From: a virus
Strand: one strand, 5' to 3'
Length of the DNA stretch: 20,372 nucleotides
Virus record (IMG/VR): IMGVR_UViG_3300031957_002393
Location: 1 to 20,372 of that record
In this document: piece by piece, positions 13,498-20,372 of the stretch
Layout of the letters: every line of letters begins with the position of its first letter
How positions within the stretch are numbered: the first letter of the stretch is position 1
Notes under the pieces: generated by a model
What the model saw: the letters and a program-made list of their open reading frames with translations, nothing else
Database searches by the model: none
What the model was told of the DNA's origin: nothing
Translations under genes and position numbers: made by a program

Positions 13498-16001
13498 TAT
13501 TCATCTCCCACAGGCATAGAGGCGCCCGGGTTAGCCTTCTTCGCCTTCTTCTTCTCTTCTTCCTCAAGCGTAGCCGCCTGCCCAAACATTTGGAAGTTAG
13601 CAGGGTTAACCTTCTCATACTTGTTAACGCCCGGAGGCTTAGCTGGAGGCTTGCGTTCAAGAGGTTTTGTTCGTAACGCATTGGCTGCAGCGCCGTCATC
13701 ACCCAAAGGAGATGGGATCTTATTGAGGTGAAATGTCTTCGGCGCTTCCTTCTTCAACACACCCAGGCGACGGCGCTTCTCCTTCGCAAACTCGCTGCGC
13801 TCCAACGCACCCTCAGCCATCTCGGGATCCAACTTGTCAAAAGCCTTATCCACCTGACGGTCAGTTTCCACATCAAATTTGTCGAGAGCCTTTTCCTTGT
13901 CTTCAAGAACTCGTTGACGTGTAAGAGCGTTAGCGCGAGAAGCACGTTCCTTAGCCCGTTGGTCGATACGGTTACGAACAGCCGCCATGCCTGTCTCACC
14001 CATAGGATCGTCAAGTTCCTTGAGCGGAGGAAGCATAGGCGAAGGCTCATCAGGATCGCCTTCCTTAATCGCCGCTTCCTGCTTCCTCAACTTCTCAAGG
14101 TCATCGGCGCGTGCCTGCTCACCGATACGACGGTCACGTCGAAGCTGCATAGTCTCAAAGACCGTCGGGTCCTTAGGGTTGGTAACGGTGATTTGATCGT
14201 TAGGCACATCCATCTCTGTACCATCGGGTAGACGGATTCGTGTAGAGCCAGCAGGTACTTCCTTGTTCCAGCCTGCGTGGCGTGCGCGCTTGTAGCCGTA
14301 GATAGGCATGGAACCAGGAGGTTTAGCTGTAAGCTTAACGCTAAGGGCTGGGCGATCAGCCTTGATGTCACGCTCTGCTTTCGAGTACGAAGGATCATCG
14401 GAGGTAACGAGACCAAAGCCCTCATCATCTTGCACTGTACTCGCAGCCACAGCTTCCTGTAGTGTTTCAGGTGCCTTGAACACACCGCCCATGTTAACGA
14501 ACGGTTGCTTGTCACCTTCGGACACAAAGGCGTCATCCCACTCAAGAGGCATAGGAGTGTTAGAACCCTTCGCTACAAACACCGCCTGCTTTGCGTCAGC
14601 GTTGTACAGTAGTGTGCCCGCGTCACTGGTAGACGCACGAATACCCGAGTCACCGCGCACAGACTCTTGGTAATCAAGGTACTCTCCGGCGGAGAGGAAT
14701 CGCTTCGACCCATTCTCCACGTCTTCGATGTACGCAAACTTAGGTTGAGTTTCACCTTCACCAATGTTATACTTCGCCAACATCTCTGGTGTTGCAGGAA
14801 CGTCAACCCTCACACGCTCAATAGCCTCTTGCGTATGAGAAGCGCCACCACGCTTGAACAACTGCCCATAACGCTGAGGGTGCTTCATTTGGAAGTTGAA
14901 CAACAACAGTGCCCGGGAGTCATCCTGGCCGATGACGTAGTTAGTCACTCGACCGTTTTCATCAAATGTAGCGTTACCCAGGTGCTCAAGCCCGTTATCT
15001 TCGGCCCACGCACGGAACTGCGGATTCATAATGGCGTTAGCCACCTTGTCCCGCTTGTCGCGTCCTTGGAAAGCGCCTCGATTCAGGTTCTCGCGAACGA
15101 AATCCTCTTGCATACGAATCGAGTCAATCTGCTTGAGAACCTGATCCACCTTCAACTGCATCATCGCAGGGTTGGTAGCCTCACTACCAGACACAGCGTA
15201 AGCAATCGAGCGTAAACCACCTTGAGCCATTTGTTCCATGCGGTCAATGTCGCTCTGCAGTTCGGCCTGTGCGGGCTGACCCCCCTTCTGCGCCTTGTCG
15301 ATGAAGGCATCAGCCATTGCATCGGTTTCACCAATCAGCGATCGCAACTCATTACCAACACGCTGTTGCTCGTGGTTAATAGACTTCGCCTGACTAACAA
15401 TCTCAAGCATCTGTTGAGCATTCGGGTGCCCGGCAAACTGCGATTCCAACTTCTTTTCAACGCTGGGATCAGATAAATCAAAACCCAAGGTACGGCGAAG
15501 GGCGTCGTTGACGTAAACAGGTAAACTTTGCCGCTGAGTCTCTGCGAGCACAGGGTCACGATTGATTTCAGTTGTGTAGACGTTAAGTGCGATACTCAAC
15601 TGATCAGCCACACCCTGCTTATGCGCAGCCGCCATAGCCGCATTGGCTTTATCCCTAGGACCAGAAGGAGCAGCAGAGATAGCTTGCTGATGCTTCAACA
15701 GAGCCTTCTTCGCATCAGCGTTCGTCTTCATCGCCGTTTGAGCGAGGTCTGTGTAACTGTTGATGTTCGTCGTAGCCAGCTTCGTCATGTTGTCTTGGTA
15801 CGACTCGATGAGCTTGGCTCCAGCGTTCAACTCGTTCATCGCGTACTTCAACGCAGCAACATTACCAGAGGTAGTTGCCTTGGTAATGTTCTTCATGGCT
15901 GTCATCAACAGCTTCGTTTCGTTATCATCGCGAGGTGTACGGTCCAAGGAATCGGGGGAGAGACCCTGAGAGTACATGTAGCGGTACCAGCGATCACTCA
16001 T
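13497..16001 (-). CDS. Putative internal virion or DNA-ejection protein, 834 aa
   Basis: This large, mostly helical protein has the size and position of T7 gp15-type core proteins. ATG 16001 overlaps the TGA of the 231-aa gene as ATGA, and AGGTGG lies upstream. Residues about 1-380 are helical and rich in Gln, Asn, Ala and Met (e.g. NITKATTSGNVAALKYAMNE). A more globular middle contains GRVTNYVIGQDDSRALLLFN. A beta-containing segment around 530-600 includes STRIRLPDGTEMDVPNDQ. The C-terminal part has a charged coiled coil (about 675-755) and a short EEEEKKKAKK tail. I see no catalytic motif, membrane span or signal peptide. Homology to a named ejection protein cannot be shown by eye; the call rests on size, composition and gene order between a gp14-like protein and the giant. 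Confidence 0.75.
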   Translation of the reverse strand: MSDRWYRYMYSQGLSPDSLDRTPRDDNETKLLMTAMKNITKATTSGNVAALKYAMNELNAGAKLIESYQDNMTKLATTNINSYTDLAQTAMKTNADAKKALLKHQQAISAAPSGPRDKANAAMAAAHKQGVADQLSIALNVYTTEINRDPVLAETQRQSLPVYVNDALRRTLGFDLSDPSVEKKLESQFAGHPNAQQMLEIVSQAKSINHEQQRVGNELRSLIGETDAMADAFIDKAQKGGQPAQAELQSDIDRMEQMAQGGLRSIAYAVSGSEATNPAMMQLKVDQVLKQIDSIRMQEDFVRENLNRGAFQGRDKRDKVANAIMNPQFRAWAEDNGLEHLGNATFDENGRVTNYVIGQDDSRALLLFNFQMKHPQRYGQLFKRGGASHTQEAIERVRVDVPATPEMLAKYNIGEGETQPKFAYIEDVENGSKRFLSAGEYLDYQESVRGDSGIRASTSDAGTLLYNADAKQAVFVAKGSNTPMPLEWDDAFVSEGDKQPFVNMGGVFKAPETLQEAVAASTVQDDEGFGLVTSDDPSYSKAERDIKADRPALSVKLTAKPPGSMPIYGYKRARHAGWNKEVPAGSTRIRLPDGTEMDVPNDQITVTNPKDPTVFETMQLRRDRRIGEQARADDLEKLRKQEAAIKEGDPDEPSPMLPPLKELDDPMGETGMAAVRNRIDQRAKERASRANALTRQRVLEDKEKALDKFDVETDRQVDKAFDKLDPEMAEGALERSEFAKEKRRRLGVLKKEAPKTFHLNKIPSPLGDDGAAANALRTKPLERKPPAKPPGVNKYEKVNPANFQMFGQAATLEEEEKKKAKKANPGASMPVGDE

Positions 16002-16693
16002 TGCGCGCCCACCTTTGCATCATTGGTGTTAATCATGTCCAAGGTACCGTTCTCATCTTCAACGCCCGGCACACGAGTCTGGTTAGCGCCTGCACCACCT
16101 TGGATGCGAGAGTCGTGCCTCATCTGACTATTCGCGGCGATGTCTTGTGCCATTCCACTCTGGTATGAGCCTAACACCGCACCAGCGACAGTGGAGCCAA
16201 CTTCCGCTCCAGCTTGTGCCGCTTGAGAGGCAGCGACCTGTTGAGCACCACGCGCAGCAGAGAGGCGAGCCAGCGATGCTTGACGCTCCATAGCCGCTTC
16301 CTTGCGAGCATTGGTTTCCACAGCAGCGCGAGCTTGAGCAATCGCCTTTTGTTTGTTCTCGGAGATGTTAGTGCGTTGCATGCCTAACAGGCCCGAGCGA
16401 CCGAAGCCTTGAGCCGCTTCCATGCGTTGGATATCTTGCAGGTCGCTGCGAGCCGCTTGATCAACGTCTTGTCGAGCCCGATTCACAATCATGTTCTTTT
16501 GGCGTACTGAAGGACCCCACCCCTGGCGCTCTCCCTTACGGTACTCCTTCTTCGCTGCAGCCAGCTCCGCTTCACGCGCCTTCTTGGCCGCACGGCCCCC
16601 GCCGATGAGCCAGCCCGCACCCCGGCCCAGGAGGTTCACACCCCCAGCCGCAGCCCCCGTGAGCAGCGCAGCCCCAATAGTCCCAACCGGCAT
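15998..16693 (-). CDS. Putative small internal virion protein with membrane-like N-terminus, 231 aa
   Basis: ATG 16693 is preceded by GAGGTG at a normal spacing. The N-terminal 33 residues are hydrophobic and rich in Gly and Ala (VGTIGAALLTGAAAGGVNLL, then GAGWLIGGG), like the membrane-inserting ends of gp14-type ejection proteins. Residues 35-175 form a long Ala/Gln/Arg/Lys-rich helix or coiled coil. A further Gly/Ala stretch (AGAEVGSTVAGAVLGSYQSG) precedes a disordered polar tail. It is the first gene of the probable ejection block and overlaps the 834-aa gene by four bases. The inferred role is to form part of the channel that carries phage DNA across the host inner membrane. A minor capsid or scaffold role would also fit the composition. 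Confidence 0.75.
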   Translation of the reverse strand: MPVGTIGAALLTGAAAGGVNLLGRGAGWLIGGGRAAKKAREAELAAAKKEYRKGERQGWGPSVRQKNMIVNRARQDVDQAARSDLQDIQRMEAAQGFGRSGLLGMQRTNISENKQKAIAQARAAVETNARKEAAMERQASLARLSAARGAQQVAASQAAQAGAEVGSTVAGAVLGSYQSGMAQDIAANSQMRHDSRIQGGAGANQTRVPGVEDENGTLDMINTNDAKVGAQ

Positions 16694-16708
16694 GAGTCAC
16701 CTCGTAGA

Positions 16709-16749
16709 CAGATCGAGCCCATTGTAGCCCGATCTGCAGAGGCTGTCAC
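16709..16749 (-). promoter_or_regulatory. Sigma70-like promoter with inverted repeat, upstream of the ejection genes
   Basis: On the minus strand GTGACA (16744-16749, five of six matches to TTGACA) is followed after exactly 17 bases by TACAAT (16721-16726, five of six matches to TATAAT). The predicted start is near 16714, about 20 bases before the ATG of the 231-aa gene. An inverted repeat CAGATCG (16709-16715) / CGATCTG (16730-16736) brackets the -10 box, as an operator or an RNA hairpin would. The spacer also contains TGCAG and TCGGGCTA, shared with the gap before the giant gene. Confidence 0.55.
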
Positions 16750-16758
16750 CCGTGTTAC

Positions 16759-17616
16759 TTATGCACCTTCAAGGCCAATGATCGAAACTGCTGAGTGCCC
16801 GATAGAGCAACGCTGGTGGAATTCAAACTCACGCTCACTATGGCCCAGCAGACCCTCAAGGCGCCACACGGTTAAGGTGTAATAGGATTCCAACGGTCGA
16901 GTGATGTACAAGCGAAAATCGATGCTGTTGATGCCTTGTGAGAATGTGGGCATGGTCGTACCGTTAACACTGATTCCACTGAGCAACATGATGCCGCCCG
17001 AGTGTTGTTGGCACCTACCGTTCTCGTACACAGTGAAGCCATGAGAGTTGGCGGAGATGGCGGCTATAGGGTTCTCACTAACATGCACGGTGATGGGTAA
17101 GATAATACGCGCCCCGGGAACCTCAACCCCATTTACGAATACGCCGATGTACATCGGACATTCGGTGTCAGAGTTACCAATATCCCAACTAACGAAAGAC
17201 TCGGGAGGATCCCCTTCTGCCTCACCGCTATCGTCAAACACCTGAACACGAAACTGAGAAACAAACAACGTATATTGAATAACCACAGCACCAAAGGCGT
17301 GAGGGGCAAAGAATCGTGCACCTTTCAAAGTGCCCACAAAAAGCTCACCATCAGCCTCCGACATGGTCTCATCGAAGTAGTGATGCGCGGTCTTGTCAAT
17401 GACACCGCGAGGGTAACAGAACTCTCCAGGCAATACTTGATATCCCTCTAAATCAGCGCTGATGTTCTTTGACCCATCGCTTTTGTATTCTACGTTACCG
17501 TTTAGTACACTGTAGATACCCTGCTCACGAGAAGAAGAGTACATGTTGTTGGCGTGACCAGACGCAGACAAAACAGAGTCGTTGGCGTAATCTTCTTGTG
17601 GATCGTATTCAGCCAT
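16759..17616 (-). CDS. Putative virion or tail-appendage protein, 285 aa
   Basis: The start is ATG 17616, with AGAGG about six bases upstream and an eight-base gap after the 543-aa gene. After an Asn/Ser/Asp-rich N-terminus, the chain is almost all beta-strand-like (AVVIQYTLFVSQFRVQVFDD, MYIGVFVNGVEVPGARI, SIDFRLYITRPLESYYTLTV). There is no signal peptide, membrane helix or catalytic motif. Segments such as FVNGVEVPGARIILP resemble in pattern a strand pair of the neighbouring 543-aa protein (FAIRVDGEIVFATGPG), so both may contain a similar beta-sandwich module found in tail and head-fibre proteins. It lies between the nozzle-like gene and the ejection genes. I recognise no family; a head or tail decoration role is inferred. 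Confidence 0.75.
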   Translation of the reverse strand: MAEYDPQEDYANDSVLSASGHANNMYSSSREQGIYSVLNGNVEYKSDGSKNISADLEGYQVLPGEFCYPRGVIDKTAHHYFDETMSEADGELFVGTLKGARFFAPHAFGAVVIQYTLFVSQFRVQVFDDSGEAEGDPPESFVSWDIGNSDTECPMYIGVFVNGVEVPGARIILPITVHVSENPIAAISANSHGFTVYENGRCQQHSGGIMLLSGISVNGTTMPTFSQGINSIDFRLYITRPLESYYTLTVWRLEGLLGHSEREFEFHQRCSIGHSAVSIIGLEGA

Positions 17617-17624
17617 GACTGCCT

Positions 17625-19256
17625 CTACTTACGGAAGTGAACAGCGTTGAGGATCGCACGCTCGTATTTGATTTCAACGGTCAACGCGCTGTTAGAAGCA
17701 ACGCCTACGACAATGACGAAGTAGTCAATGTTGTCAGTTGCTTGAGAGTTGCGATAGCTAAGGTACGCGAACAGGGGCACGTCTGGCCACCCATTCACAA
17801 GGCCCCCAACGCCCTCACCATCATCTGTGTAGTAAGGGGATGATGTTCGCGAAACCGTGACGATAGACTCAGGAATGACAGTTAAGCTACCGCTTGAGGG
17901 CTTGTAAGCAATGCCAACCTGAGCAAAGTGTGTGTACTCGTTAGCCTCAAGCTCTGCCTGAATAATGGACTTCAACTGCAGCCGACCCCACACCTTAATC
18001 AACCCATTGGGAGCGTTGTTGCCAGCCGACGTGGTGAAGTCTCCGCTTGTCGGCTTACACTGCATCTGCACGTTAGAGTGATCGCTTACGATATGTAGGT
18101 CACCATTTGTTAAAGTTGTTGTTGCGGGCGTTGTATCTGTCTCGTCGTACATCCAGTTGGTGATAGTTCGGACAAACGGAGAGCTACCAGAAACATCCAA
18201 CTGCGCCTGACCTGCCCCAATGGCCCCCGATGTAGATGGAACCAAAGCGCTACGAACCTGAAAGTGACGTAACGTAGCAGGCTCAATACGAGACGCATCA
18301 ACAGAGTTTGCCGCAGTTTTCAAGTTATCAAGGCTGCCAGCCTTCAACTTGTTTTGTGACATCACGGCGCCCTCAGACAACACCTCCGTACTAACCCCAG
18401 TGACAGAGCGAGAAGGGGTCAACTTGAGGTGCATGGCCATGGCAAGTAGTTGGCGATTGTACACAGCAATACAGTCATCAACAACCAACGCCTGACCACG
18501 AGAGCGAGGAATGCGCTTCGCTACAAGTTCAATTGTGTGGGAACCAGACGCAACGAACTTTTGACAAGATAGGTGGATACCGTCTGCCGCTCGACCCGGG
18601 CCTTTGATGGTGTTGACGGCGTCAGCAACAATGCCAGGAGCCAATTTCTCTTCGTTACCTGAGCCTTGATAACTAGAAGACGGTTTTAAGCCTGCAGGCG
18701 GTCGACGGTAAGCTCGACCGGGACCTGTCGCGAACACAATCTCACCGTCAACACGGATCGCAAACTTAACGCTGGGGTCACGGCTTTGTCGATAGTAAGA
18801 GGTGCCACCAAGAACCATTACCTCATCTTGGTTAGCAAACGAGTGACCGCGAGTAGCATCGCCTTTGATGAAGCCTGTCCACACGTATTGCAGCATGGCG
18901 TCGAGCTGTAGAATAGCTGTACCAGTGGTAGTCAGCGTTACATCCTCAATCACCGCCCAGTCATAGTCATTGGGGATGATGGTTGCTGCAGCAGGAACGA
19001 GAAGCCGCGTTGTAGGAGGGCCGCCGGGGTGACCGCCGGAGAAAACACCAAACCCCACAGGCACGGCTTCGGAACTGCCGGCTGTAGGGAAATACACTGA
19101 CACCGGTGCGCGTTCGGTCTCAGTAGTTTTCGATGCAACATGAACACCTTGAAGACGACTCAAGCGCTCAGCAGCTTGCGCAAAGTCTTCGGTCAGTAGA
19201 TCACCGTCAACTGCAGCATTGGCAACAGGCTTACGCCGAGGGAAATCGTAAGGCAT
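17625..19256 (-). CDS. Putative tail or appendage structural protein, 543 aa
   Basis: ATG 19256 overlaps the TGA of the nozzle-like gene (TGATG), with GGAG seven bases upstream; a TTG three bases earlier is a poorer start. The N-terminal 55 residues include a helix (DFAQAAERLSRLQGVHVASK) that could anchor the protein in the virion. Residues about 60-290 form a beta-rich domain (AILQLDAMLQYVWTGFIKG, KFAIRVDGEIVFATGPGRAY, SHTIELVAKRIP). A helical connector (KLKAGSLDNLKTAANSVDAS, about 300-330) resembles the linker that separates the attachment part from the distal part of many tail proteins. The C-terminal 200 residues form a second beta domain (GLIKVWGRLQLKSIIQAELE and NIDYFVIVVGVASN). The architecture suggests a fibre or spike component joined near the tail nozzle, but I recognise no named family and see no hydrolase motif. 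Confidence 0.75.
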   Translation of the reverse strand: MPYDFPRRKPVANAAVDGDLLTEDFAQAAERLSRLQGVHVASKTTETERAPVSVYFPTAGSSEAVPVGFGVFSGGHPGGPPTTRLLVPAAATIIPNDYDWAVIEDVTLTTTGTAILQLDAMLQYVWTGFIKGDATRGHSFANQDEVMVLGGTSYYRQSRDPSVKFAIRVDGEIVFATGPGRAYRRPPAGLKPSSSYQGSGNEEKLAPGIVADAVNTIKGPGRAADGIHLSCQKFVASGSHTIELVAKRIPRSRGQALVVDDCIAVYNRQLLAMAMHLKLTPSRSVTGVSTEVLSEGAVMSQNKLKAGSLDNLKTAANSVDASRIEPATLRHFQVRSALVPSTSGAIGAGQAQLDVSGSSPFVRTITNWMYDETDTTPATTTLTNGDLHIVSDHSNVQMQCKPTSGDFTTSAGNNAPNGLIKVWGRLQLKSIIQAELEANEYTHFAQVGIAYKPSSGSLTVIPESIVTVSRTSSPYYTDDGEGVGGLVNGWPDVPLFAYLSYRNSQATDNIDYFVIVVGVASNSALTVEIKYERAILNAVHFRK

Positions 19257-20372
19257 CAAACTTCTCCAGCGCCGGGGTAGCGCATCTGCTCATCAGTCTT
19301 GACTTCGTAACCAACGTGGATTGACATGATCTCCATGTCAACAGGGTAAGAAGTCTCCAACTCGATTTGGAATCGACGCACATCATCCATGTCAAGTGTT
19401 ATACGTCTGTACGTAGTACGGCGACGCGGCACTGTGGAAGAGTTACCCACCTGAACGACATCCCACCCGACCACACGGGAGCTGTTGGTTGTAGTAGCTC
19501 CCTTGCCGTACACATCATCAAGCCTGAGTACCTGCGAGTCATAGCGGTAGTCATCCTCAAAGTTTGTACGGACACGGATTGTGCAGGCTGCGCCCTGGTA
19601 CGTTTCGATGAAACCCACCACCATGTGAATCAATCGACCCTTCTGCACCATATCTTCGGAGAACATCATGGGCACAGTGCGAATACGAGACACACGGCTA
19701 TTTGGCGTGTAGACACTCGTTTCACGGTCAAGCACGTAAACGTCGGATGATGTGTATTCACCTGTACGAGACTGAAAGTCGTCACCCGCAACGAGCTGCA
19801 AGGAACGTGGGCCCTCGGTTACCGTGACATCAGCGATGTGAAGGCCCAGGCTTAGCTCTCGCCACCCAGAATCAGCTCGGTAACACAGGATCTTGCGGTT
19901 GTAGCTATCACTCAAACGAGCGCATGCGATGCGAAGATCCTTCGACTCTGGGTCGTACCAAACAACAGCTCGACTAAGGGCTGTGCGGTTGATTCCGAAC
20001 TTAAACAAGCGCTCGATGTCAGACGACAATACAGTGATTGCGGTGCCATCATAGGCGTAAACTGCTGCCTCTCCGACGAACACGAGACCGAGCCCAGGGA
20101 TGATACCTACGGCGGACGGGCCCACACAACCCGCCCCCTTGGAGATGACACGCGGCGCAGCAATGTCAGTCACGTCAATGAGAGAGCGACGAGTGAAAGC
20201 GATGCAGCGGTCATTAAAGGTCGCCAAGGCAGTAACAGTCAAGCTCTCATCATCAGCAATCGCTACGTTGGCTTCGGGGAATGTTCCAGGGAAGCCCGGG
20301 GCAGAGCGATACACCTTCTCATGTTCTGCAACCACCAAGCAACCTTGGTGCACCGTCATACAATGAAAGATG
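19256..20372 (-). CDS. Tail nozzle (T7 gp12/tail tubular B-like) protein, N-terminus beyond the window
   Basis: The frame is open to the right edge: the codons before the internal ATG at 20359 read IFHC without a stop, so the true start lies outside. The first visible motif, VHQGCLVVAEHEKVYRSAPG followed by FPGTFPE, matches the WHQGRLVVA...SAPGNP pattern typical of podoviral nozzle or tail tubular B proteins. Repeating beta-strand units such as LVFVGEAAVYAYDGTAITVL and RKILCYRADSGWRELSLGLH look like blades of a propeller. A final beta domain ends in the DMEIMSIHVGYEVKTDEQ region. This protein would form the lower tail tube or nozzle through which DNA leaves. It precedes the 543-aa gene with a one-base overlap. 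The family call is moderately sure and rests on pattern and gene order. Confidence 0.72.
   Translation of the reverse strand, partial: IFHCMTVHQGCLVVAEHEKVYRSAPGFPGTFPEANVAIADDESLTVTALATFNDRCIAFTRRSLIDVTDIAAPRVISKGAGCVGPSAVGIIPGLGLVFVGEAAVYAYDGTAITVLSSDIERLFKFGINRTALSRAVVWYDPESKDLRIACARLSDSYNRKILCYRADSGWRELSLGLHIADVTVTEGPRSLQLVAGDDFQSRTGEYTSSDVYVLDRETSVYTPNSRVSRIRTVPMMFSEDMVQKGRLIHMVVGFIETYQGAACTIRVRTNFEDDYRYDSQVLRLDDVYGKGATTTNSSRVVGWDVVQVGNSSTVPRRRTTYRRITLDMDDVRRFQIELETSYPVDMEIMSIHVGYEVKTDEQMRYPGAGEV

Noticed and set aside
15528-16127. 199-residue + strand frame across the 834-aa and 231-aa genes
   Set aside because: It is antisense to two coupled, composition-consistent virion genes and has no credible start signal.
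1-20372. CRISPR arrays, tRNA genes, integrase or insertion sequences
   Set aside because: I saw no regularly spaced repeats, cloverleaf-like sequences, recombinase motifs or terminal inverted repeats; the visible repeats are short local hairpins.

Overview
This window is part of the genome of a tailed bacteriophage, most likely a short-tailed podovirus with a T7-like order of virion genes. Nearly the whole sequence is tightly packed protein-coding DNA with 1 to 4 base overlaps between genes. It has two opposed transcription units and no rRNA, tRNA, integrase or insertion sequence that I can see. Nothing identifies the host; the Shine-Dalgarno sequences and sigma70-like promoter candidates only indicate a bacterium.

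Left end (1 to about 1501, + strand): the 3' end of an unknown gene, a dCTP deaminase gene (nucleotide metabolism), a 48-residue zinc-finger-like gene, a GC-rich block of palindromes, and a possible 71-residue gene. This unit converges on the minus-strand unit near 1491-1501.

Rest of the window (20372 down to 1491, - strand): one long late unit, read right to left. It begins with a protein resembling a T7 gp12-type tail nozzle (cut by the right edge), then two unrecognised beta-rich virion proteins (543 and 285 aa). Four probable DNA-ejection or internal virion proteins follow (231, 834, 371 and 2415 aa). The 2415-residue giant carries a zinc-metallopeptidase motif (HELWH) and resembles the phage 'polyvalent' giants. 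Next come three small structural genes (147, 338 and 102 aa; the 338 aa protein looks like an adhesin). The unit ends in a lysis-type cassette: an NlpC/P60-like endolysin, a single-membrane-span protein of 214 aa, and two tiny genes (81 and 52 aa).

Most junctions in the late unit are ATGA, TGATG or TAATG overlaps or gaps of 3 to 8 bases, which suggests translational coupling. The few longer gaps are where control signals sit. The gap before the ejection genes has a good sigma70-like promoter inside an inverted repeat. The gap before the giant gene has a 15-bp-stem hairpin built on a 16-bp perfect palindrome. These two gaps share the elements TGCAG and TCGGGCTA on the minus strand, and TCGGGCTA recurs in the palindromic block near 1181. 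The lysis cassette has its own weaker promoter candidate. The least described content is the giant protein, the shared intergenic element, the tail proteins placed between nozzle and ejection genes, and the lysis-associated small genes.
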